The notes under the pieces were generated by a model. That model saw only the letters and a list, made by a program, of their open reading frames with translations, was not told where the DNA came from and made no database searches. A stretch of 64,000 bases of DNA from Petrimonas sp. GTDB lineage: Bacteria; Bacteroidota; Bacteroidia; Bacteroidales; Dysgonomonadaceae. The stretch covers positions 248,001 to 312,000 of the forward strand of contig DUNG01000020.1 of NCBI GenBank assembly GCA_012839475.1. Direction: 5' to 3'. Below, in pieces: positions 1 through 8,869 of this stretch. The first letter of the stretch is position 1, and each line of letters opens with the position of its first letter. A program made the position numbers and the translations under genes.

Positions 1-784
1 CCGGCGTGAGCGGATGGACCGGGAGCTGAACAGCTTCACCTACTTTCACTCCACCACCCTACTTCTCTTTAAGCGGGCCAACCGGATGTTCCCGGTAATT
101 GAACCCATCCTCGCGAGGGAGGGGATTCCGGATGATCTCAAATACCTCGCGGTCATCGAAAGCAGCCTGGATCCACGGGCGGTCTCCCCTGCCCGTGCAG
201 CGGGGCTATGGCAGTTCCTCCAAACCACGGCAAAGGAGTATGGACTTGAGGTGAGCGCCACGGTAGACGAGCGTTACCACGTTGAGAAATCGACCGAAGC
301 CGCCGCAAAGTATCTAAAGAGCGCCTATGCGAAATACGGTTCCTGGAGCGCAGCCGCACTCTCCTACAACGGGGGGCAAGCCCGGATCAGCAATGAGCTG
401 AGCAATCAGAAAGTGAACGATGCACTCGACCTCTGGCTGGTGGAGGAAACCACCCGCTACTACTACCGCCTGTTAGCAATTAAGCAGGTATTTGAGCACC
501 CACGCCGGTACGGATTCGTGATTCAACCCGAGCACCTCCACAAGCCGATGGAGTTCAAGAAAGTGGAGGTATCGACATCCATCGCCGACCTGGCCGATTT
601 TGCCCGGCAGCACGAGGTCACCTACGCCCAATTGAAGGAGTTCAACTCGTGGCTGCGCGACCGGAAGCTGACCAACAGCAGCGGCAAGACCTACACGATC
701 CTGATCCCCACGCGTGATGCGCTCTATTACAAGAAGGGTGATAAGCCCAAGGTGCATAGCGCGGCTTGGGTTGAAGGGTTATAA
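1..784 (+). CDS. Lytic transglycosylase, MltD type (5' end outside window)
   Basis: The frame is open to the left edge: codons before the first ATG (base 14) read R-R-E-R, so the N-terminus and any signal peptide lie outside the window. Numbering from that ATG, an SLT/goose-lysozyme-like domain carries the expected catalytic Glu in VIESSLDP (E49), followed by the [11 protein letters not shown] block and a YNGG motif (118-121) of the glycan cleft. The family cleaves MurNAc-GlcNAc bonds of peptidoglycan in the periplasm, leaving 1,6-anhydroMurNAc. The last 65 or so residues (from [14 protein letters not shown], ending near YTILIP) resemble a single divergent LysM-like wall-binding module. uvrA follows 18 bp downstream, so the two may be cotranscribed. 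The enzyme class is secure; assignment to MltD rather than another family-1 transglycosylase is by the SLT plus LysM-like layout. Confidence 0.85.
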   Translation, partial: RRERMDRELNSFTYFHSTTLLLFKRANRMFPVIEPILAREGIPDDLKYLAVIESSLDPRAVSPARAAGLWQFLQTTAKEYGLEVSATVDERYHVEKSTEAAAKYLKSAYAKYGSWSAAALSYNGGQARISNELSNQKVNDALDLWLVEETTRYYYRLLAIKQVFEHPRRYGFVIQPEHLHKPMEFKKVEVSTSIADLADFARQHEVTYAQLKEFNSWLRDRKLTNSSGKTYTILIPTRDALYYKKGDKPKVHSAAWVEGL

Positions 785-802
785 ACAGAGGAAACTTTTA
801 AC

Positions 803-3622
803 ATGGAACAGATAGAGGTGTACGGTGCCAGGGTACACAACTTGAAGAATATCAACGTGACGATCCCGCGTGACGCGCTGACCGTGATTACCGGCTTGAG
901 CGGCAGCGGGAAATCGTCACTTGCCTTCGACACCCTCTTCGCGGAGGGGCAGCGGAGGTATATCGAGACCTTCTCTGCCTACGCCCGCGGCTTCCTGGGG
1001 AAGCTGGAACGGCCCGACGTGGACAAGATCATCGGGTTGAGCCCCGTCATCTCCATCGAACAGAAGACCACTAACAAGAACCCACGGTCGACCGTCGGCA
1101 CCGCTACCGAGGTATATGACTTCCTGCGACTCCTCTACGCACGGGCCGGCGAGGCCTACTCCTACCATACCGGGGAGAAGATGGTGAAGTACACCGACGA
1201 GCAGATACTGGAATTGATCCTGGAGAACTACATCGGCAAGAAGATCTACATCCTGGCGCCCGTGGTGCGAAACCGAAAGGGGCACTACCGGGAGCTATTC
1301 GATCAGATACGGAAAAAGGGGTACCTCTACGCACGGGTCGATGGTGAGGTCCGAGAGATTCTCCCCGGGATGAAGGTGGACAGGTACAAGAACCACAGCA
1401 TCGAGATACTGATTGACAAGCTCGCGGTTTCCAACCGGTTTGCCGACAAGCTAAAAAGCAGTGTCCGCACGGCGATGAGGCAGGGGTCGGGCCTAATCCT
1501 CATACAGGACGTGGAGGCCGACGAAATACGCTACTACAGCCGAAGCCTGATGTGTCCCACCACCGGCCTCTCGTACAGCGAGCCGGCACCCCACAACTTC
1601 TCGTTCAACTCCCCCCAGGGAGCGTGCCCCCGTTGCAAAGGGATTGGAACGGTGGACCAGGTGGACGTGGAAAAGGTGATTCCCGACCCATTGTTGAGTA
1701 TCGCGAGGGGGGGCATCGCACCGCTCGGCAAGGAGCGGAGCAGCCTGATCTTCTGGCAGATCGCTGCACTTTGCGAAAAACATGGGGTCACCCTCAAAAC
1801 CCCTATCAAGGATATCCCCAGCGAGGCCATCGACGAAATCCTATACGGTACGGGTGAGCGGTTAAGGATAAGGAACGAGGCGCTGGGCAACTACAACTAC
1901 ATGGTATCTTACGACGGGGTGGTGAAGTACATCGAGATGCAACAGGACGAAGACGCGTCGGCCACCGCGCAAAAGTGGGCGGGACAGTTTATTACCACCT
2001 CCGTCTGCCCCGAGTGCAACGGGCAACGGCTCAACAGGGAGGCACTCCACTTCCGGATCAACGGCAAGAACATCGCCGAGTTGGCCGATATGGATATCCA
2101 GACGTTGTACGACTGGCTCCTTGCCTCTGAAGCGGAGGTTACCAACCGGCAACGGCTTATTGCCTCCGAGATCATGAAAGAGATTCTCTCCAGGCTCCAG
2201 TTCCTGCTGGATGTGGGGTTGGGCTACCTCTCGCTAGCGCGTGCCTCTGCCTCTCTATCAGGGGGCGAGAGCCAACGCATCCGCCTCGCCACACAAATCG
2301 GCTCTCGTCTGGTGAATGTATTGTACATCCTGGACGAGCCCAGCATCGGCCTGCACCAACGGGACAACCACCGGCTTATCCGTTCGCTCAAGCAGTTGAG
2401 GGACACGGGCAACTCGGTGATAGTGGTTGAGCACGACAAAGAGATGATGCTGGCATCGGACTACATCGTGGATCTGGGACCCTTTGCCGGGCAGAAGGGA
2501 GGTGATGTGGTGTTCGAGGGAACCCCTACCGACATGCTGACGAAAAACACCCTCACATCGAACTACCTGAACGGGAAGCTGGAGATACCGGTTCCCAAGG
2601 AGCGGCGTACGGGAAACGGGAATCAACTGGTCATCGAGGGGGCTATAGGGAACAACCTGAAGGAAGTGACCGTCGCCTTTCCCCTGGGTAGCTTTATCTG
2701 CGTGACCGGTGTATCCGGGAGTGGAAAGTCGACCCTTGTCAACGAGACGTTACAACCCATCCTCAGCCAAAAATTCTACCGCTCGCTTAAAGACCCGCTC
2801 CCCTACTCCTCCGTGAAGGGAACGGAGCACCTCGACAAGGTGGTGAGCGTCGACCAGTCGCCCATTGGCCGCAGTCCCCGCTCCAACCCGGCCACCTACA
2901 CCGGTGTTTTCACCGATATACGCAACCTCTTCGCAAGCATGCCGGAAGCAAAGGTGCGCGGTTACAAACCGGGCCGGTTCTCGTTTAACGTGAAAGGGGG
3001 ACGCTGCGAAACGTGCAAGGGGAATGGCTACAAGACCATCGAGATGAACTTCCTGCCCGACGTGATGGTGCCCTGCGAGGTGTGCCACGGGAAGCGATAC
3101 AACCGCGAAACGTTGGAGGTGCGGTTCAAGGGAAAAACGATTGCCGACGTGCTGGACATGACCGTGAACAACGCGGTGGAGTTCTTTGAAAACGTGCCGA
3201 CCATCCTCCACAAGATAAAGGTATTACAAGAGGTAGGGTTGGGCTACATCAAGCTGGGACAACCCTCTACCACGCTTTCTGGCGGCGAGAGCCAACGCGT
3301 GAAACTGGCAACCGAGCTAGCGCGGGTAGAGACAGGCAACACGCTCTACGTACTTGACGAGCCCACCACCGGGCTTCACTTCGAGGATATCCGGGTGCTG
3401 CTGGGCGTCCTCAACAAGCTGGTGGACAGGGGGAACACGGTAATCGTGATCGAACACAACCTCGATATCATCAAGTGCGCCGACTACATTATCGACCTGG
3501 GACCGGAGGGAGGGGATAAGGGAGGTTATATCCTGGCCACCGGGACCCCGGAAGAACTGATTCAAGTGAAAAAGAGCTACACCGCCAAATATCTTCGGGA
3601 AGAGCTGCACGGATTAGCTTAA
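803..3622 (+). CDS. uvrA: Excinuclease ABC subunit A
   Basis: The 939-residue product has full UvrA length and layout: tandem ABC ATPase modules with Walker A GLSGSGKS (31-38) and a second GVSGSGKS, two LSGGESQR signatures, and two DEP Walker B blocks. UvrA dimers scan DNA for bulky lesions and load UvrB in nucleotide excision repair. The second zinc module is complete (CETC ... CEVC). In the first, the usual CxxC is C251-P-T-T254, so one ligand is Thr, while the other pair (C275, C278) is present. The start at 803 follows an AGAGGAAA purine stretch 11-18 bp upstream. No operon partner of the repair pathway (uvrB, uvrC) is in the window. Identification is certain. Confidence 0.98.
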   Translation: MEQIEVYGARVHNLKNINVTIPRDALTVITGLSGSGKSSLAFDTLFAEGQRRYIETFSAYARGFLGKLERPDVDKIIGLSPVISIEQKTTNKNPRSTVGTATEVYDFLRLLYARAGEAYSYHTGEKMVKYTDEQILELILENYIGKKIYILAPVVRNRKGHYRELFDQIRKKGYLYARVDGEVREILPGMKVDRYKNHSIEILIDKLAVSNRFADKLKSSVRTAMRQGSGLILIQDVEADEIRYYSRSLMCPTTGLSYSEPAPHNFSFNSPQGACPRCKGIGTVDQVDVEKVIPDPLLSIARGGIAPLGKERSSLIFWQIAALCEKHGVTLKTPIKDIPSEAIDEILYGTGERLRIRNEALGNYNYMVSYDGVVKYIEMQQDEDASATAQKWAGQFITTSVCPECNGQRLNREALHFRINGKNIAELADMDIQTLYDWLLASEAEVTNRQRLIASEIMKEILSRLQFLLDVGLGYLSLARASASLSGGESQRIRLATQIGSRLVNVLYILDEPSIGLHQRDNHRLIRSLKQLRDTGNSVIVVEHDKEMMLASDYIVDLGPFAGQKGGDVVFEGTPTDMLTKNTLTSNYLNGKLEIPVPKERRTGNGNQLVIEGAIGNNLKEVTVAFPLGSFICVTGVSGSGKSTLVNETLQPILSQKFYRSLKDPLPYSSVKGTEHLDKVVSVDQSPIGRSPRSNPATYTGVFTDIRNLFASMPEAKVRGYKPGRFSFNVKGGRCETCKGNGYKTIEMNFLPDVMVPCEVCHGKRYNRETLEVRFKGKTIADVLDMTVNNAVEFFENVPTILHKIKVLQEVGLGYIKLGQPSTTLSGGESQRVKLATELARVETGNTLYVLDEPTTGLHFEDIRVLLGVLNKLVDRGNTVIVIEHNLDIIKCADYIIDLGPEGGDKGGYILATGTPEELIQVKKSYTAKYLREELHGLA

Positions 3623-3880
3623 CGCAGGGTTAGACCCCCAAAAAACAAGGAACAGGATTTTCAGAAAGAAATCAAGAATGCGTACGGGGGTTTTGACGGC
3701 CAAAACGTTAAAAATCAACCAGGCATGAACATTTACAGCGACCCGTTGTTTTAAATGCATGAACAAAAGATCGAATGACATGCACGAAATTGGTTCCCGG
3801 TAAAGCACGGGGTCGAGTTATCGTGTTACGATCAATTCGATCATGTAGTTTGTTTCATGAAGATTGTGTTAAGTAGAGAG
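3623..3880. other. Noncoding stretch between uvrA and the 3881 hairpin
   Basis: About 260 bp without a credible gene. A 64-codon minus-strand reading frame (3614-3808) crosses it but has no recognisable domain, overlaps the uvrA end and lacks a good ribosome site. No TAnnTTTG box was seen on the plus strand here. It may simply be the uvrA 3' untranslated region running to the hairpin at 3881, or it may contain an unrecognised small RNA. Confidence 0.4.
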
Positions 3881-3914
3881 GTCTGCGAAGTGATTCGCGG
3901 ACTTTTCGCTTTTT
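3881..3914 (+). terminator. Rho-independent terminator candidate upstream of ftsK
   Basis: A 9-bp stem (GTCTGCGAA pairing with TTCGCGGAC, one G-U pair) closes a GTGA loop and is followed by TTTTCGCTTTTT. It lies 260 bp past the uvrA stop, so it ends either uvrA readthrough or a separate short transcript. Confidence 0.6.
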
Positions 3915-3926
3915 ATCCGACACCTC

Positions 3927-3957
3927 TTTTATTCTCGCTTTCTTTTTCATACATTTG
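3927..3957 (+). promoter_or_regulatory. Bacteroidota-type promoter of ftsK
   Basis: TACATTTG at 3950-3957 matches the -7 consensus TAnnTTTG exactly. A TTTT at 3927-3930 sits 19 bp upstream in place of the TTTG -33 box. The ftsK ATG is 23 bp downstream, giving a short leader. Confidence 0.6.
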
Positions 3958-3980
3958 CATTTGATTTTTCAAAGAAGACT

Positions 3981-6515
3981 ATGGCTAAAAGGAAAAGAAG
4001 AAAAACCGCTGCTTCCCCAAAAAAGGGGAAAGCGTTGGTTCAGTTTTTACGTAACGAGCGCGTGCACTTCATCTTTGGAGTGATCGTGGCTTTTACCGGT
4101 ATATTCATCCTACTGGCCATCATCTCTTTCCTTTTCACTGGCGCCTCAGACCAAAGCCAGGTACTGAACCGCTCCTTCTGGGAAGTGATTCGTTCCAACA
4201 CTCCCGAGATACAAAACTGGACGGGCGCCGGAGGCGCTTACCTGGCTGAGAGGCTCGTGAACGAGGGTTTCGGTATTGCCTCGGCAATCATCCCGCTCTT
4301 CCTGATTTACATGGGGTTACGGATCATGAAAGTAACTAGGTTTTCCTTTTTAAAGGCCCTTTTCATTGGCGCCTTCAGCCTTATCGGTTTTTCCATCGCG
4401 AATGCGCTCATCCTGGACAAGATCTTCCCTAGCACGCACGTGAAGTGGGGCGGCAGCCACGGGTTACAGATCGAACACCTCCTGAACAACAGCGTTGGCA
4501 AGCCCGGTATCGTGCTGCTTCTCCTACTAATCGGGGTGGTCATCGCGGTCATCATCCGTAAAAGCTCCATGCGCAAGATTCAGGAAACGTTGATTCAAAG
4601 CAAGCCTTCATTCGCCATGAGAGAAGAGGAGGAAGCTATCGACCTGAATAAAAAGGGAAGGATGCAACAGGCGGAAGAGTTGGATGAGCCCTCAACCACA
4701 GCCAAACCCAGAAAAAAAGGTCTTCTACACCGGATGGCTAGTGGTCTGAAGAGGATTGTCGCCGAGCTGAAGGAAGAGGAAGATACAGAAAGCGAAACGG
4801 GAACCGATCTGCCGATCGAAGAGACCCCGGCGTCAGGAGCTTCCATTTCAGGTGGTCGGTCCACCAAACCAGCAGGAGAAACAGCGAAGACCTCCACGCC
4901 AACGGGACCATCGGATGACTTCGAGGTCATCGTCCCGAAGGATGAAGATGCGGTTCTTGCGCTCCACCCGGAAGAGAAGCCGACAAGTAGCGGGTTACCT
5001 CACGATATGGAGGAGTACGACCCCAGGAAAGACCTCTCCTCCTTCCGCTTCCCCACCAGCCAGTTGTTAAAGGTGTACGACACCAGCGACAAGGCAGTGG
5101 ACATGGAGGAGCAGAACGAGAACAAAGACAAGATTATCAACACCTTGCGCAATTACGGGATCGAGATCACCTCTATTAAGGCCACCGTGGGGCCTACCAT
5201 CACCCTTTACGAAATTGTTCCAGAAGCGGGTGTTCGTATTTCAAGGATACGCAACCTGGAGGATGATATCGCGCTCAGCCTATCAGCGTTAGGTATCCGC
5301 ATCATCGCCCCGATGCCGGGGAAAGGAACTGTGGGCATCGAAGTACCCAACAAAGAGCCACAAATCGTCTCGATGCACTCGGTGATTACCTCCAAGCGAT
5401 TCCAGGAATGCACGTACGAGCTGCCGGTCGCGCTGGGTAAAACCATCACGAACGAGGTGTTTATCTTCGATCTTACCAAAATGCCGCACCTCCTGGTGTC
5501 CGGGGCTACGGGACAAGGCAAGTCGGTGGGACTCAACGCCATCATCACCTCGCTGCTCTTCAAAAAGCACCCCGCGGAGATGAAGCTGGTGCTAATCGAC
5601 CCCAAAATGGTTGAATTCAACATCTACTCCGCCATCGAGAACCACTACCTGGCTAAGCTACCCGACGAGGAGAAAGCGATTATCACCGACGTGAGCAAGG
5701 TGACCCAAACGCTCAACTCGTTGACCAAGGAGATGGACGACCGCTACGAACTGCTGATGCGGGCACGTACGCGATCTATCAAAGAGTACAACCAGAAGTT
5801 CGTCCAACGGCGTCTCAACCCCAACAACGGGCACAAGTACATGCCCTACATCGTGGTGGTAATCGACGAGTTTGGCGACCTGATCATGACAGCCGGCAAG
5901 GAGATCGAGATGCCGATTGCCCGGATCGCACAGAAGGCGCGGGCCGTGGGTATGCACATGGTCATCGCGACGCAACGCCCCACCACCAACATCATCACGG
6001 GTACCATCAAGGCCAACTTCCCGGCACGGATGGCGTTCCGGGTGACCTCCCAAATCGACTCCCGCACCATCCTCGACATGAGCGGGGCCAACCAGTTAAT
6101 TGGCCGGGGCGATATGCTCTTCTCGCAAGGGAGTAACCTGATCCGCATTCAATGCGCGTTCGTGGATACCCCGGAGGTGGAGCGAATCTCCCTCGATATT
6201 GGCAAGCAAAGGGGATACGAGAGCGCATACCCGCTACCGGAGGTGGTGACCGAGGGTGACAGCGTACCGGGCGCGGTGGACCTGAACGACCGGGACGTGC
6301 TCTTCGAGGAGGCCGCACGGCTTATCGTGGTACACCAGCAGGGGTCCACCTCGTTGATACAACGCAAGTTCTCCATTGGCTATAACCGGGCAGGCAGGTT
6401 AATGGACCAACTGGAGGCTGCCGGGATCGTGGGTGCCACGCAAGGAAGCAAGCCGCGTGAGGTGTTTATTGCCGACGAGTACTCACTGGAGAAGCTGCTC
6501 GACTCGCTCAATTAA
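3981..6515 (+). CDS. ftsK: DNA translocase FtsK
   Basis: The 844-residue protein has the FtsK/SpoIIIE plan: about four N-terminal membrane segments (roughly residues 30-200), an acidic low-complexity linker (about 215-350), then the alpha/beta RecA-like motor with Walker A GATGQGKS (508-515) and Walker B VVVIDEFGD, and a winged-helix gamma domain at the C-terminus (QGSTSLIQRKFSIGYNRA). It pumps chromosome DNA through the closing septum and activates XerCD recombination at dif. A Lys/Arg-rich N-terminus (KRKRRKTAA) fits the cytoplasmic side. It has its own promoter; a LolA-like gene follows 75 bp downstream, an arrangement common in Bacteroidales. Identification is certain. Confidence 0.97.
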   Translation: MAKRKRRKTAASPKKGKALVQFLRNERVHFIFGVIVAFTGIFILLAIISFLFTGASDQSQVLNRSFWEVIRSNTPEIQNWTGAGGAYLAERLVNEGFGIASAIIPLFLIYMGLRIMKVTRFSFLKALFIGAFSLIGFSIANALILDKIFPSTHVKWGGSHGLQIEHLLNNSVGKPGIVLLLLLIGVVIAVIIRKSSMRKIQETLIQSKPSFAMREEEEAIDLNKKGRMQQAEELDEPSTTAKPRKKGLLHRMASGLKRIVAELKEEEDTESETGTDLPIEETPASGASISGGRSTKPAGETAKTSTPTGPSDDFEVIVPKDEDAVLALHPEEKPTSSGLPHDMEEYDPRKDLSSFRFPTSQLLKVYDTSDKAVDMEEQNENKDKIINTLRNYGIEITSIKATVGPTITLYEIVPEAGVRISRIRNLEDDIALSLSALGIRIIAPMPGKGTVGIEVPNKEPQIVSMHSVITSKRFQECTYELPVALGKTITNEVFIFDLTKMPHLLVSGATGQGKSVGLNAIITSLLFKKHPAEMKLVLIDPKMVEFNIYSAIENHYLAKLPDEEKAIITDVSKVTQTLNSLTKEMDDRYELLMRARTRSIKEYNQKFVQRRLNPNNGHKYMPYIVVVIDEFGDLIMTAGKEIEMPIARIAQKARAVGMHMVIATQRPTTNIITGTIKANFPARMAFRVTSQIDSRTILDMSGANQLIGRGDMLFSQGSNLIRIQCAFVDTPEVERISLDIGKQRGYESAYPLPEVVTEGDSVPGAVDLNDRDVLFEEAARLIVVHQQGSTSLIQRKFSIGYNRAGRLMDQLEAAGIVGATQGSKPREVFIADEYSLEKLLDSLN

Positions 6516-6590
6516 ACCCAACACTCCGCTTTTAGTCCTACCTATACCAAGTTAATCCAGTTATTAACTGACTAAGTAGATAGAAACGAT

Positions 6591-7238
6591 ATGCGAACAC
6601 GAACGCTGCTCATATTGGTATCAATGTTTATTTTCACCCTCTCTCCCGCGCAGGAGGTGAATCAGTCGAACACCATCCTCGATAAGGCATACGCCACTTT
6701 CGAGGCCTCGGAAGGGATACGCCTTACCTTTACCCTCTCCATGCTCGATCTAACCAACATTCCGATTGATGTCCAGTCGGGTGAAGCTTACGCGAAAGGG
6801 AACAAATTTAAGCTCGATACGAAGACAATGGCCATATGGTTTAACGGCGAAACACAGTGGGTGCTTATGAAAGAGGTTAACGAGGTGAACATCAGCCAAC
6901 CCACCGCGCAAGAGGTTGCCTCCATCAGTCCGCTAGCGCTCTTTGGCATCTACAAGGAGGGGTACACGCTTTCACCCCCCGTTACCACCACGGTAAACGG
7001 CAAACAGGCCTACCGAATCGATATGGTGCCCACATCAAACAAAGGCGACTTTCAATCGGTTTCCGTCACGATTGACCCAGCGAATCACTCCTTAACGCGA
7101 GTGCTCCTCACGGGACACGACGGAATGAAAACGCGTATCGACATCACCAAGTACACCGCCAACCAACGCTACCCGGATTCCCATTTTACCTTTAACGCTT
7201 CTGCTTACCCGGGCGTGGAGATCGTGGACTTGCGATGA
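6591..7238 (+). CDS. LolA-like outer-membrane lipoprotein carrier
   Basis: A 215-residue exported protein with a signal peptide at residues 1-20 (TLLILVSMFIFTLSPAQ, cleavage probably after the Ala of SPA). The rest is predicted mainly beta strand with the LolA features seen in Bacteroidota: an N-terminal ILDKAYATFEASEGIRLTF helix-strand, the GEAYAKGNKFKLD strand and the WFNGETQWV block. LolA ferries lipoproteins through the periplasm from the LolCDE exporter to the outer membrane. It follows ftsK by 75 bp with no clear promoter between, so cotranscription is likely. The LolA family is a broad fold, so the exact cargo is inferred. Confidence 0.82.
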   Translation: MRTRTLLILVSMFIFTLSPAQEVNQSNTILDKAYATFEASEGIRLTFTLSMLDLTNIPIDVQSGEAYAKGNKFKLDTKTMAIWFNGETQWVLMKEVNEVNISQPTAQEVASISPLALFGIYKEGYTLSPPVTTTVNGKQAYRIDMVPTSNKGDFQSVSVTIDPANHSLTRVLLTGHDGMKTRIDITKYTANQRYPDSHFTFNASAYPGVEIVDLR

Positions 7239-7276
7239 TAATCAATCCCATTTACCACGAATAGAAAAACATGATA

Positions 7277-7311
7277 TTTGTTTCAAGTCGTTCAGATTAA
7301 TCGTACCTTTG
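7277..7311 (+). promoter_or_regulatory. Promoter of trxB
   Basis: TACCTTTG at 7304-7311 is an exact TAnnTTTG -7 box. A TTTG at 7277-7280 lies 23 bp upstream, longer than the usual 19-21, so the -33 contact is uncertain. The predicted transcript would have a leader of about 95 nt before the trxB ATG at 7414. Confidence 0.6.
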
Positions 7312-7350
7312 TTAACATCCAAATCACCTTGCACTTGGTGTGTTAGGTTT

Positions 7351-7369
7351 TTTTGCTTTGAAAGCAAAA
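7351..7369 (+). promoter_or_regulatory. Perfect palindrome in the trxB leader
   Basis: TTTTGCTTT (7351-7359) and AAAGCAAAA (7361-7369) are perfect inverted repeats separated by one base, lying 44 bp upstream of the trxB start and inside its predicted leader. It could be an operator for a dimeric regulator or an RNA hairpin; AT-rich content makes the hairpin weak. A smaller CACC/GGTG inverted repeat precedes it at about 7325-7340. Confidence 0.4.
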
Positions 7370-7413
7370 TGGGTAATTATGCTAAAGTCACATAAAAACA
7401 TAAATTAAACTAT

Positions 7414-8355
7414 ATGAGTAAAAAAGTGCGTTGCCTGATCTTGGGATCAGGCCCGGCGGGTTATACCGCCGCCATCTACGCGGCACGGGCCAACCTGGAG
7501 CCGGTGCTTTACGAGGGATTACAGCCGGGAGGGCAGTTGACGACCACTACCGACGTGGAGAATTTCCCGGGTTACCCCGACGGGGTCACGGGACCCGAGA
7601 TGATGATCGACTTCAAGAAACAGGCCGAAAGGTTTGGAGCAACCATCCTCCCCGGGCGAGCCACCGCGGTGGACTTCTCCACCCGCCCGTTAAAGGTGAC
7701 CATCGACAACGAAAAGGTCATCGAGGCCGACACCGTGATCATCTCCACGGGCGCGACGGCGAAATACTTGGGACTGCCCGATGAAACGAAATACATGGGT
7801 CAAGGCGTATCCGCTTGTGCCACCTGCGACGGTTTCTTCTACCGCCGTAAGAAGGTAGCTGTAGTGGGCGGGGGCGACACCGCCTGCGAGGAGGCCACCT
7901 ACCTCTCCGGGCTGGCTGATAAGGTATACATGATCGTACGCAAGCCCTACCTGCGTGCCTCCCAAATCATGCAAGAGAGGGTAATGAAAAACCCCAAGAT
8001 AGAAATCCTCTTCGAACACAACGCGGTGGGCCTCTTCGGCGAGAACGGCGTTGAGGGTGCGCACCTGATCAAGCGGATGGGTGAACCCGACGAGGAGAAG
8101 GTAGATATCGCCATCGACGGCTTCTTCCTCGCCATAGGACACACGCCCAATAGCAATATTTTCAAGGAGTACATCGAACTGGACGAGGTAGGGTTCATCA
8201 AGACTGCCTATCCCTCGACCAAAACCAACGTGGAGGGCGTGTTCGCATGCGGCGACGTGGCCGACCCCCTGTACAAGCAAGCCGTCACCGCCGCCGGAAC
8301 CGGTTGCCGCGCTGCCATAGACGCAGATCGCTACCTTTTGGAAAAGGGACTTTAA
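7414..8355 (+). CDS. trxB: Thioredoxin-disulfide reductase
   Basis: The 313-residue protein has both dinucleotide-binding folds (FAD: GSGPAGYTAA near residue 12; NADPH: GGGDTACEEA near residue 153) and the redox-active CATCDG motif between them. The GGQLTTTTDVENFPG and C-terminal FACGDVAD blocks are typical of low-molecular-weight TrxB. It passes electrons from NADPH to thioredoxin in the cytoplasm, keeping protein thiols reduced and supporting peroxide defence. No thioredoxin gene is adjacent. The gene is monocistronic by context, with its own promoter and long leader. Identification is certain. Confidence 0.97.
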   Translation: MSKKVRCLILGSGPAGYTAAIYAARANLEPVLYEGLQPGGQLTTTTDVENFPGYPDGVTGPEMMIDFKKQAERFGATILPGRATAVDFSTRPLKVTIDNEKVIEADTVIISTGATAKYLGLPDETKYMGQGVSACATCDGFFYRRKKVAVVGGGDTACEEATYLSGLADKVYMIVRKPYLRASQIMQERVMKNPKIEILFEHNAVGLFGENGVEGAHLIKRMGEPDEEKVDIAIDGFFLAIGHTPNSNIFKEYIELDEVGFIKTAYPSTKTNVEGVFACGDVADPLYKQAVTAAGTGCRAAIDADRYLLEKGL

Positions 8356-8588
8356 ACTCGGGAGGTGTTGACCCCTACATAACATCCGATATGGTTATGC
8401 GGCAATCGCCTGATTTCGGTTGGATCACTGTCGCGCGTGGATGCTGATGGCGCCTAGCACTCCGTTATGCCGCTTAACTGCTCCATCTCAGAGCAGATGC
8501 AACCCGCACGGTTGCGCCTGCGGGGTTGTGACCTTAACGGGAAGAGCAAGCTGGTATGGCATTCGGTAGAATAAGTAAAAAAGAATAA
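8356..8588. other. GC-rich, hairpin-rich noncoding region between trxB and crcB
   Basis: This 233-bp gap separates the convergent ends of trxB (+) and crcB (-). It contains two adjacent inverted repeats: TGCTC ... GAGCA at about 8480-8497 and CAACCCGCA ... TGCGGGGTTG at about 8500-8528 (one bulged G). Neither is followed by a T-run, so they do not look like ordinary terminators. GTTATGCGGC and GTTATGCCGC recur as near-direct repeats at about 8394 and 8465. No protein-coding frame is credible. The content is unidentified. Confidence 0.35.
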
Positions 8589-8828
8589 TTATTTCACGAT
8601 TAGATATCCCGACGCAACCAATGTGACACCCAATATTACACTTGATGTTACATAGCCGATAAAACCCCACAGGTTACCGCTACTGAGCATAAGAAAACCT
8701 TCATTGGCAAAGGCAGAGAAAGTGGTAAAACCACCCGTGCTTATACCCTTCATCAAGTAGGAGATAAGATAGCGCAACGAGCCGCCTACAAAACTCCCTA
8801 AACCCACTATCAATAATAATTTCAGCAT
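8589..8828 (-). CDS. crcB: CrcB/Fluc fluoride channel, internally shortened
   Basis: Only 79 residues against the family's usual 120-130. The N-terminus has the first Fluc helix (GSFVGGSLRYLISYL), and the sequence then jumps directly to the TTFSAFANE motif of helix 3 and the final helix (YVTSSVILGVTLVASGYLIV). The whole second helix, with its conserved GTxxVNxxG signature, and the GFCGG start of helix 3 are missing, consistent with an in-frame loss of about 40 codons. Fluc channels export fluoride as dual-topology dimers; whether this form still conducts is doubtful. It lies 41 bp after mnmE on the same strand and is probably cotranscribed. No fluoride riboswitch is recognisable upstream. It may be a pseudogene that has kept its frame. 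Confidence 0.7.
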   Translation of the reverse strand: MLKLLLIVGLGSFVGGSLRYLISYLMKGISTGGFTTFSAFANEGFLMLSSGNLWGFIGYVTSSVILGVTLVASGYLIVK

Positions 8829-8869
8829 AGAGTTATACTTGAGAGCATATCATTATTGGTGCCAGGGAA

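Noticed and set aside
3614-3808. 64-codon minus-strand reading frame after uvrA
   Set aside because: Overlaps the uvrA end, lacks a recognisable domain or ribosome site, and no promoter box is near.
8829-8869. Fluoride riboswitch before crcB
   Set aside because: The gap to mnmE is only 41 bp and shows no such structure.
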